Source: Phaeosaccion multiseriatum | Taxonomy: Eukaryota; Ochrophyta, other classes | DNA: 64,000 bases | Direction: 5' to 3' | Assembly (NCBI GenBank): GCA_965112735.1 | Contig: OZ218955.1 | Span: 2,790,001 to 2,854,000, forward strand | Shown: piece after piece, positions 28,502-39,018 of the stretch | How positions within the stretch are numbered: position 1 is the stretch's first letter | Layout: each line of letters starts with the position of its first letter | Made by a program: the position numbers and the translations under genes | The notes under the pieces: generated by a model | Seen by the model: only the letters and a program-made list of their open reading frames with translations | Told to the model about the DNA's origin: nothing | The model's database searches: none

Positions 28502-28914
28502 AGTCCGTCCTGTCCGGTGAGAGAGGAGAGCGTGGAAAAGGGGAGGGAAGAGAGGATGGAAGGAGACAAAGAAAAAAGAGTAGAGCATCGAGTTTTCAAA
28601 TAGACATACGCAATTTTATTGACTTATCCATGAGTGGCTGATTCGGCCCTCCCCCCTTACATACCCCCCTCTCCTTGCCTCTGTCTGTCGCTGTATAGCC
28701 TATCAGTAAGGATAGGCGCCACTCCATGGGCGATACAGTATCTCTGTCAATGGTTTAGCCGTATAGCGAAAGGCTCTTTGACGTCCTGGGCTTTTGTCTT
28801 CTCACAATTTCTTTTTCTGTACATTAATTCTGGCGCCCTTGGTCTGCACGCGTGGATGCAAAATAGAGGCCAAAGGAGCTGAAGGAGGCGGCTCCCAGCC
28901 GTAGCAACACCACC
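28502..28914. promoter_or_regulatory. Shared divergent promoter, AlaAT and globin-like gene
   Basis: 413 bases between two start codons on opposite strands. AT-rich 28590-28640; no clear TATA box placed correctly for both genes. Role inferred from position. Confidence 0.45.
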
Positions 28915-31900
28915 ATGAGGCGTTTGGGGTTGGGGAGGAGGAGTTCAGGGGGGGATACACCCAAAACTGGAACAGGAGGCATAGGGCGGAAGGAGGGCCT
29001 AGAAGTACGACCACCAGAGACACCACGAACAATGCGGGCAAAGTCCAAGAGCTTCAGCCTGGGTAGCAGCATCCACAAAGGTTTCGCCAACCTCAGCAGG
29101 CCCAGCACGCCCCGTGCCCCCCCCCCTGTGCAAAACTGGTGGGAGAGCCTCAGCCGACGCGGAGCTCGGATGGGGAGGAAGGAGGCCTTGGCGGAGGGAG
29201 AGGCCTGCAGGGCGGACGAAAGCGTCGTTACTGCCGCCCAGGTGGAGATAGGTGAGGTGAAGCCCTAACCCGGACCCTAACCCTGACCCTTGCCCCATAC
29301 ACGGACACCCCGAACCCCTACACCCTCATCCTGACACGATTTCTGCCGGGACATGGGTGGGCATCCTTCTAATGAAGTGTACTGTTTGTTACCCATTTCA
29401 ACTTATTCATCCCGTGGCCTTGGAATGGCACTGTGTCTCTCTCTCCCTCCCACCCACCCCCCCTCGGTGCTCCTGTGCTGTACACTCCTCGTCTGCTACA
29501 GTGACTCAATCTTGGCGCCGTCTGAGTACCTGCGGTACCTCCGCCTACCGTGTAGGGAAGACTTCCGGGACCATCGCACCGCGCCAACAAGAGGAGGAGG
29601 CCCTTGCCCTAAGTAAGAACGCCTCAGAAACGAACAACGCGAAGGACACGGAAGAGCGGGGAGGGTTGGACAGGGACCCTGGGATGGCGGAGAGAGGACG
29701 AGAAGCGGGGACAGTCTCAGGCTTTGGGTCCGTAGCTACGGGCGGCTCAGGCTCCTCAGAGGCCTTGAATGGTAGCAGCAGCAGGAGGAGGGGCAGGAGG
29801 AAAAGCAGAAGTAGGAGGAGCAGCAGCAGCAGTACCAGCAGCAGCAGCAGCGCCGGCAGGAGCAGCCGAGCAGCAGCAGCAGCAGTCGCTTTGGCCAAGT
29901 CCAAACAGAGAGCACCGCCACCGGAGATCACAGGTAGGAGAGAGAAGCACAAGAACCGCCCCACACAGACACAGACTGCTACACACAAACCCCCTCTAGA
30001 CGCGTTGGGGGGTAGAGGGGGGGAGGGAAGGGAGGGAGGGGAGGGGGGAGGGCACCTTGGCTTGACTTGGTCACTTGCTTGAGGGTGTGGTGATCCTGCT
30101 CCTGTCGGTGGTGTGCAAGTGCGCATAAGTGGACCCAAGCGGACACAAAGTGGACACAAAGTGGACACTAGTGGATTCACAATTGCTATGGGTTGCGAAG
30201 TTTGTGCAGGGCATGTAACCGTCGGAGAGGATGGGGATTGGTGGATGGGCGTGTAGAGTGGAGTGGCACGGAGCGAGACCGCATAGAGCAAGCGTAGAGC
30301 AAGGGCGCCCTTTGAGTTGGAGTGGGAGTCGGAGGGGGCGTACGAGTGTGAGTGTGCGTTTCAGTGTGCGATTGCGGTGGCCTTGCCAACGCAACTTCTT
30401 TTGGGCCTCTCTCTCTCTCCTTTTTCTTGTTCTTTTTTTTTTAACTTGAAACTCTCTCTCCCTCTGTCCCCCCTCTCTCCATGTCCTTCTTTTTTGTTGA
30501 CTTCACACCTCTCTCCACCGCCATCTCGTCACACCCGCCATCGCGCAGTCAACTCCAACCCCATCCCCAGGCCCCCCCCCGGGTTTGTCAGCAAGCGCCT
30601 CCCGAGTCACTCTCCGATGGCAATCGATGACGACAGCAGCAGTGAGGAGGAGGAGGAGGAGGAGGAGGAGGAGGAGGATGGCGACGGCGCAGGTCCTGAC
30701 AGCACCACCAACAGCAGCACCAGCGACAAGGCGCCCCTTGCCACCCCAAAGGGCAGGGGTGACAAGATTGGCGCTGGCGACTACGCAGATTCCGACAGCT
30801 GCACGCCGCCCATGTCTCCGCCCCTGCCACCACTGCCGCCCCCGACGGGCAAGACACCCTTGGTGAGACCAATCAGGAGATGGCGTCTCACCTCCTTCCT
30901 TTTTTAAATGAACCTTCCTCCTAAGACCTTTGCTTTCTCCCTCCAGCCATTGTGCGTTGTACGGGCCTGGCCTTCAGAGTCTTCTTCTCCCCCCCCCCCC
31001 CCCCATCTCTGCTCTCTCTTCTCTCTCTCTCTGTCGTACTCTCTCTCCCTCTCTGAATCTCTCTGTCGGTGCCCTGCTCTCTCTTTTATCTTTATTTCAT
31101 ACGCTGTGTCCCCCTCTGACTCTCCCTCTCTTTCCCTCCCTCCATTCCCCACCTAAAGGCTTGGTTCTACGAAGTGTTCTTCGCGTACCTGATCCAGCAA
31201 GAGTGGTGGGCTGAAACGGTGAAGGAGAGGCTCAGTCTCAAACAGAAATCCAAATTCCTCGGCCTGCTCGTCGGAAACCTCCTGCGGGTGGAGGTCGTCG
31301 AGCCAAAGGAGGAGGGGGTACTCACAGATGGTGGCGTAGAGTCAAAGGAGGCAGAGGAGGCCGGACAAGAGACGAAGCATGTCCCCATTCCACCTTCATC
31401 CCAACTGTCCCGTGCCTCGGATTCGACGTCATCGCCTTCTCCTGGAGCTGCACCTGTTGGTAGTACGGCTGCTACTGCCGCTGCCAAGAAGACGGCCAAG
31501 GTGGTGTCTCGTGAACTTCAACTTGAAGCTGCGGAGTTCAACTTTTCACTGGGCCTCATGCCGAAGCACTGTGCCGGAGTCAGCAAGGCCATCATGGTGG
31601 GTGGGGTGGGGGTGGGGCCCGATTTTTGTTTGGATCTCCCTCTTACACGTGTTCTTTACTCTCTGTCTGTGTGTATGTCTCCCTCTCTTTCTGTGTGTGT
31701 GCTTCTTTGTTCGATCTCTCTGTGTGTGTGCGTGTGTGTATGTGTAATGCGTGTATGTACACGTTTTTGTGACGTCATAACATTGTGCCACCACAGCTCT
31801 CAGCGCAGTACTGCGTTGGCCCCGAGGAATGGACTCCCGAGGTGTCCCAGGGGTGGAAGGTGGTGACGGAGACTTACGCAACACGGATGGAGCCGCTCGC

Positions 31901-33166
31901 AGAGTTCGTGGTCAGGGAGGTGAGGGAGAGAGGGAGAGCGGAGAGGAGGAGGGGGGGGGGGAGGGAGAGACGGGGAGGTGAGGCAGAGGGAGAGGTGAGA
32001 GGAGGAGGGGGGGGAGAGAGAAAGCGGGGGGGAGAGCAGAGGGCGGAGAGTGAGTGTGAGAGAGAGCGAGATAGAGAGAGAGGGGGGGGGGGGGGGAGAG
32101 CTGAGGATGGAGGGGGGAGGGGGAGAACAGAGGGGAGAGAAAGAGAGAGAAGGAGAAGCTTTCCATCCCTTTCATCCCCCTCCATCCCCCCTCTCCATTC
32201 CATTCCCATCTCACTCTCCTCCCCCCCTTCCCTTCCATCGCAGGCGGAGGAGAAGGTTAGAGTGGACAGCGGCGTGCGGCGGGCGTCGGCACCGGCGCCT
32301 GCGATTCGCACATTATCATCCGAGAGCCACTTCGAACAAGGAGAGGGAGGAGGAGGGGCAACAGGAGGAGCAGGAGGAGGAGGAACGGAAGGAGACAGGA
32401 GCCTGACTATTAGCACGGAGTCGACCCAGGGGGGTGCTGCAGGTGCCTCCTCCAATACGTCGTCTTCCAAGAGCAGTCAAGGGGGCAAGAGCGACAAAAG
32501 CGGATGGCTGCAGCTGGCACAGATGAGCCGGTCGTCCCGCAGGACCACCTCTGCAGTGGTGGGAGAAGAGCAGCAGGGAGACAATGTGTCGCAAACGGGG
32601 TCGACCAAGGGGGCTACGCTGAAGAGCCCGGAGGAGCTCATGGAGTGGTTGAATATGGGCGAGACGCGCGTGAAGGCCTACCGGTGAGTCATTCAGTCAT
32701 TCAGTCATTCAGTCAGTCAGTCAGTCAGTCAGTCATTCAGTCATTCAGTCATTCAGTCATTCAGTCATTCAGTCAGTCTGACAGTCAGCCAGTCAGTCAC
32801 CCTTCCGCCGTTCCCTGCCCTTCTCCTTGGTCTTCGATTGTTTTTTTTTGGTCTCTGTCTTAACTCTCTTACTTACGTACGCGTCTTGTCGTTTCGTTTC
32901 TACACACACCACTCTCGCTGTCGTCCATATGCTGCCATCCATTCATCCATCCACACAGTGTCTTGACCGGTGGTGGGCTGGACGAATCCGCCACCGCCGG
33001 AGAGCGTCGCCAATTGGGAGGCAAAGCGCAAGATTGGAGGGTGCAGCCAATGCGTTTCGGTCCGTTTTCCACCAAAGCGAGCAAGGAAGTGTGGAAGCAG
33101 CGGCAGCAGCAGCGCCGCAGAGGACCACCGGACCTTCCCACCCCGGGGGGGCGGATGTTTGGTTGA
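28915..33166 (+). CDS. Low-complexity-rich protein with divergent globin-like core
   Basis: Seven exons join in phase to 763 residues: 28915-29251, 29502-29933, 30549-30862, 31159-31596, 31797-31919, 32244-32683, 32959-33166. Most is Ser/Arg, poly-Glu or Gly-rich filler, but ordered pieces match the order of globin helices: EIVTQSWRRLS across exons 1-2 (helix A-like), then AWFYEVFFAYLIQQEWW and SLKQKSKFLGLLVGNLL in exon 4 (helices B-E-like), then NFSLGLMPKHCAGVSKAIM (helix F with a candidate proximal His) and GPEEWTPEVSQGWKVV (helices G/H with the usual Trp). This would be a globin domain stretched by two large insertions; the assignment is inference. C-terminus basic, Gln/Arg-rich. The intron after exon 6 begins with a CATTCAGT repeat. 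Gene structure is firmer than function. Confidence 0.68.
32684..32800 (+). repeat. (CATTCAGT)n repeat starting at a 5' splice site
   Basis: The donor GTGAGTCATTCAGTCATTC runs straight into tandem CATTCAGT/CAGT units filling the first 115 bases of the intron. Confidence 0.9.
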
Positions 33167-33226
33167 AGGGTGGAGTGGGGGGATGGCAGCAGAGGGGGTG
33201 ATGTGCCATTTGGACGATGAAAGCTG

Positions 33227-33271
<45 letters not shown>

Positions 33272-34213
33272 GTATTTCAAGCAGAACTGTGGCAATACAC
33301 AGACCAAAGAGAGAGCGCTGAGCACACGAACAAGTCAAGCTGTGTCAACACACGCTCACCAGCTGAGAGCGGACAGAGAGAGAGGGAGAGGGGAGAGAAT
33401 GAGGTAGGAGAGAATGAGAGAGGAGAGAGAGAGGGGAGAGAGAAGCTAGAGCGAGAGAAGCGAAAGCGAGATGTAGAGGTTTCCCCAAACCCGAAAACGT
33501 ATTTTCATTACCGTGACCGTCCAGGGAGGGTCAGGCAGCACACACTTGGGCATACAGAACATTTCCAGCATGTATAACGCGGAAAACAAGACAACAAAGA
33601 CAGCGAGAGCGTGACGTGTAGTGTAAGTACGTACGTACTATCTAGTAGCAGGGAAGGAGATCGTCCAGAAGTACGTCGTATCATTTAGGAGGAAGAAAGA
33701 AGAAAAAACGGAAGTAGTAGTACCATCTTGTAGCAGGAAGAAGAAGAAAAGACCTTCTGATAGGAACAAGTAATTAGTACTATTGTATAGTACTATCTCT
33801 ATATGTGGACATTGTTTCATTCATCAATCGCGGCGTTCTTGCTTTGGGACTTCGGCCACTTCAGAGAGAGGGAGAGGGATAAATCGGAAGAGAAAAAGAC
33901 AGAGAGTGCGTGACGAAAAACCGGTCGCATGTGTTTTTCTTTCGTTCTGTTTTTATCCCGCAACTGCTTGTTTCTTTCTTTCATTAAACGGGTGTTACTA
34001 CTGAGATCCGAAGGCGAGCAAGACACACCACCTGAGTTTACCCATATACCTGGGTGTACGCATACACAGCGTAAATTGAAACTGTTGCGTGCTGAGAGTG
34101 GTAGTTGAGCTCGGCAGCAGAGCGCCAAGGGCCCATCCTCCACCCCCCTCCCTCCTTCCTTCTCTCCCCTCTCCCTCTCCGCTCCGATGTATAACCCCCG
34201 TGACACCGTTGTC

Positions 34214-34249
<36 letters not shown>

Positions 34250-34581
34250 GTATCATGAACTGCTGCTGTTGCTGCAGCTGGCCTCCCTCATCCCTCCTTC
34301 CCATCCCTTCGGCACCTCTCGCGTGTCAAAGTGCACAGGGGCAAGGAAGGATCCACGCGCCTTTGAAATCTCTCTCTCTCTCTGGGAGGAAGGTAGGAAA
34401 GAAGGAGAGCGACTGATGGGCCTCCCCGCATCCGCAGATGACAAACAGGGTGGGCCTTCGTCCCTTCCCTGTACAGGCCTCCTGCCCATACGCCTTCCAC
34501 TGACCCATATGCCTGCCCTCAAGAGCCCCACTGGGCGGTGCGAGGCTTTGTAATACTGTGCTATATCACCAACTGCTGTGC
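33167..34581. other. Convergent intergenic region
   Basis: 3' flanks of the globin-like (plus) and acidic (minus) genes. It holds a (CA)n run (33231-33270), AG-rich and AT-rich stretches, a (CTG)n run (34213-34248), and, directly before the minus stop, a TATCACCAACTGC copy (34563-34575). No coding exon supported. Confidence 0.6.
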
Positions 34582-36382
34582 TCAGCTGTCGCGCTTGTCC
34601 TTGGTCCTGTTCGTGACGAACTGCACGCCCTGGGCCTCTGGGTACTCACGCATCACATGCATTCTGATGAAGGACTGGCACAACAGGCAAGAGCAGAGAG
34701 AGGGGGGGGGAGGGGAGAAAGAGGGGAGGAAGTGAGGGGGGAGAAGGAGGAGGGAGAGGGAGAGGGAGAGAGGGGGGGGGGGGGAGAAAGAGGGAAGTTC
34801 AGTCTCCGTACAAAAGAACAGGATGAAAACAAACACGAAGGAGGGGGGCGAGAGGTGCGAGTGCCCGTCCGGGGCAAGGAGATGCAAGCTGGAAGCATAT
34901 GGGGGGAGTCGGGCGTCAGTGCACTGAGTGCTTAGTGAGGAGTGCTCCTCCCCACCCCAGCCCCCCCCCCCTACACACACACGCACCCTCACCCCACCTA
35001 CCTCACCCTGCCACCACCACCACCCGAACCACCATCACAGCCGCCATTCACTTCCTTCCTCCCTCCCTCCCTCCCTCCCTCCCTCCCTCCCTCCCTCCCT
35101 CCCTCCCTCCCTTCCGCTCTCCCTTCCTCACCTCGGCACCAAGCTTGTAGCAGATCTGCGCGTCATATCGGAAGGTGAAAACGTCGTTGGTGGTGTCCAC
35201 GAGGATGGCGGCTCCCCCGCACATCTTGATGGACTCTTTAATCTTGTCCCGCGCCTGTTTTATGTTGTTTCGTTTTCGGGGAAGGAGAGCACAGAAGTGC
35301 ACACACACAGACACACACGCACCCACACACACACACGCACCCACACACACATACACACCCACGCACCCACCCACATACACACACACGCGCGCGCGTAACG
35401 TACCACAGAGGGAGACACAAGAGGGTACACAAACGCACACACACAGACACACACACACACACGCACACACACACGCACACATCACACACACATGCACACG
35501 CGTTGTTTTAAGCGTACGAGCGAGAGTGCGAGCAAAGCGCACCGTATCGAACCCCCCACTCCGCCCCCCCCCCCCCCCTCCATTTTCTGTAACGCAAGCT
35601 GCTCTCTCTTCTCCCCGTCCGCGGCCCCAACCCACCCCCCACCCCTCGCTACCACCACGCTTACGTACCACAGGGTCGACCACGCCGACGAGATCTTCGT
35701 CCACGGGGTGGAAGTGGTGAACCAACGGAGTGCCGTCCTCCTCCAGCTCGACCTCCTCCCCCCCCTTGGAGCCCGTGTGCGGTCGCTCCCCCCGCTCCTT
35801 GCGCTTCATTCGAAGGGCCTTGAGGGCCGATCGGTATTCATCCACTTCCTCTCGAGTGTGGTACTCGAGAGTGGGGTCCCTAGGCGTCTCTATGATCCAC
35901 TCATCCTCTGGCAGCCGCTCGAACTCCCTGGCCTCTGGCACATACATGAACTCTTTTTGCTCGCCTTGCTCTTGTTCTTCTGCTTGCTCTTCAGCATCCC
36001 CCTCCTGCGGCAGTTGCCAGAGCGTAGCCCAGTCAATCTCATCCTCCTCTTCCTCCTCCTCCTGCTCCATCTCCTCCTCCTCCTCTCCCTCCTCCTCCTC
36101 CTCCTCCTCCTCCTCCACGTCTACCCACTCAAATTCCCCTTCATCCTCGTCTGGTCCCATTAGCACCTCCACATCACCTTCATCCCGCAGTGAAAGGCCC
36201 ATCACATGCACTCGCCTCGCCTGCTGCGGCGGCGAAGGAGAGATGTGCCGCTGTTGATGCATCATCTGCCTACTCACTGCGGCTGGTGGTGCAAACATGA
36301 ACCCATTTACTCCGTCCTTGTCGCTGCCACACACGCAGCAGAGCACCAGTAGAGGAGCCCCTCCCCCCAGCACTCCCAGCAT
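34582..36382 (-). CDS. Acidic protein with N-terminal signal, unrecognised family
   Basis: Exons 36382-35669, 35254-35132 and 34674-34582 join in phase 0 to 309 residues. The ATG at 36382 gives a hydrophobic N-terminus (LGVLGGGAPLLVLCCVC), then GFMFAPPAAV, which resembles the Phe-containing cleavage motif of ochrophyte plastid presequences, although the match is weaker than in the CDP-DAG synthase. A Glu-rich run covers about residues 95-140. The folded part includes RDPTLEYHTREEVDEYRSAL, then exon 2 with MCGGAAILVDTTNDVFTFRY, then exon 3 with REYPEAQGVQFVTNRTKDKR before the stop. Sequence in exons 2-3 looks like an ordinary conserved domain, but I could not name it. The divergent partner is the LRR gene, 271 bases away. 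Confidence 0.62.
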
Positions 36383-36653
36383 GATCCCACACGTGCACTT
36401 GGCGCTTGCTGGTGTCTTTGGGTGTGGGGCGTCCCTCCGTCCGGCTGACCGGATTATGTCAACGAATAATTGAGTTTCGTTTTCATGGCCCGTTTCCCGC
36501 CGACACGATACCGACAAACCGAACAGCGCCGAAAGGCGTTAGACGCCATGGGCATGGGCAGTGTGGCAATAACTCTGGGGGGGGGGAAGGGGGGAATACC
36601 TGCCCGGCCAAGACGAGGAGGACGCTCGCGCTATTGGTAGCACGAAGAGAGGG
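36383..36653. promoter_or_regulatory. Shared divergent promoter, acidic and LRR genes
   Basis: 271 bases between start codons on opposite strands; contains a run of G (36577-36595). No TATA box obvious. Inferred from position. Confidence 0.4.
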
Positions 36654-38620
36654 ATGATGGACTCCGCTCTCCAGGAGGAGCAAAATACCGCGGTGATGCT
36701 TGTCTTTGTCTCGTGTGGTTACGAGAGTACAGACCCAATTTTTGAGGAGCCCTTCCAATCGCGCGATGAGCTGAACGTCGATGACACGGGCTCAGTCACC
36801 ATTCTGGCCCCTTGGTGCAAGCCCAAGTCAAAAGGTCAAGCTCCATCCATGGGAAGAAGAATCTTTCGATCTGTCATGGTTTTCTCCTTGGGAAGGCAGG
36901 GGGGGCGTGGTCTGCCATTTCACTTGTTACCCTTTTCGTCCCTCCCTATCTCCCTTCGTCCTCACCGCCGGCCTGCTTGCCATCCCAGGCGGGAGGGGAC
37001 CCATCCCTGTGGAGATCGCTCATGTCCCGAACCTCAGAGAGCTCACTCTCAGCAACCACGGCCTCCGCGGTGAGTCAGAGTCAGTGTAAGTCAGCAGTGG
37101 TACATCCGTCTGGTGGTGGTGGTGCTGCTGCTTTCACCGGCACTCAAACGCCTCTAGAGAAGAGACGCTTTCAACCTCCGCCTCTCCTCGGCTTACCCCC
37201 AACCCTTCAAACCCATTTGCTTACCACGTTACCACCAGGGGTGCTTCCCCGCGAGCTTGGGCGGCTTGTCAAGCTCAAAGTCTTGCATCTTCAGAGCAAC
37301 ACGCTGTCGGGTGAGTGAAGAGGGTGGTCTGTCTCTCTCTCTCCCTCTCTCTTTCCCCCATGTCTCTCTCCCCTCTCTCTCCCTCTCTCTTTCTTTCCCC
37401 CATGTCTCTCTCCCCTCTCTCTCTCTCCCTCCTTCTACCTTCCCCATCTCTCGGGAATGAGGGAGTCAAGAGGGCGGGTACCTCTGTATTGCCCGTATGC
37501 TCTCCGATGGGATGGGGGCCAACAAAACCCCCCCAAAAAAAAGTCCTCCATCCCTTCCCTTCCCGTTCCTCCCCCTCACCCTCTCCGCCCCGCCCCCCGC
37601 CCCTTTCCCTGCACAGGGCCCATTCCCGTTGAGCTCGGAAACCTCCCTAAGCTCACAGAGCTCTATCTCAACGACAACAACCTCTCAGGTAAAGGACAAA
37701 AGGGCTCAAAGGGGTGTGTCACGGTCTGGTCCGGTCCTGGCGTGCCCATACACTGTACAAGACAACAAAACGACACCACAACAACACAACGACAACACAG
37801 CAACACAGCGAAACAACACAACCACAACCACAGCATCCCCTTTACATATGTCACTTGTGTGAGGCATCGCTGCCCGCTGTGCTGTGCGCGGCTCCAGAGG
37901 GAGTGGGGCCATTGACCAAAGGGCTCGCGTCGCCCACAGATGGCAGCGTATGGCAGCGTATGGCAGCGTGTTTTTGGCGGGATGCTTGCTCTACTCTTGT
38001 TGGCGCAGTCGCATTGTCCCTACGCAGCCCTTCTTTGTGAGAGTAACCTCCTCCCCCTCTCTCTGTTCCTCTCCTTCCCTCCCTCCCTCCCTCCCTCCCT
38101 CCCTCCCTCCCTCCCTCCCTCCCTCCCTCCCTCCCTCCCTCCCTCCCTCCCTCCCTCCCTCCATCTCCCTCTCTCTCTACCGCCCTTCCTCCCTCCCTCT
38201 GTCCCCGTTTCTCTCCCTCGCTCCCACGCACCCCCCTCCCTCTGTCTCACACACGCACACACACACTCATACACTCACACATAAACTCCCTCGCGCTGTC
38301 CTCTCTCCCTCCGTCCAGGGCCCATCCCCGAGGAGGTTGGGCGCTTGAGCAGGTTGACGCACCTCAGCCTCGGCAAAAACAAGCTATCAGGTAATATTAT
38401 ATTACGTAATATTGAATGAGTGAGAGGAGGGAGGAGGCACTGCCCCTCCTTCTTTCTCTCTCTCTCACACACTCTCTCTCATCTCTCTCTCACACACTCT
38501 CTCTCATCTCTCTCTCTCACACACTCTCTCTCACACACTCTCTCTCATCTCTCTCTCTCTCACACACTCTCTCTCATCTCTCTCTCTCTCTCATCTCTCT
38601 CACACACACTCTCTCATCTC

Positions 38621-38653
<33 letters not shown>

Positions 38654-38984
38654 TCTTCTCTTGCATTGCCTTACTTTGGCTTCGAAGAGAGTTCGGGGGG
38701 GGGGGGGGGTGGGTGGGTGGGGGGCCTGCACCCTCCATTCCTTGCCCGCTTGCCCTGTCCCTACTTTAACGCCCCTCCTCTTCACCATGACTTGCTCATC
38801 CTCACTGACTTAAGCATAATCACTGACTTACTCATACTCACTCCGCCCCGACTCCCCTCGCCCCTACCCCACCCCGCTGCTGTGTGACCCTCTGCCTTAC
38901 ATCTCCCGGTGTGGCCGCATGCCCCACACCACACCACACCACACCACACTCCTCCTCCTCCTCCTCCTCCTCCTCCTCCTCCTC

Positions 38985-39018
<34 letters not shown>

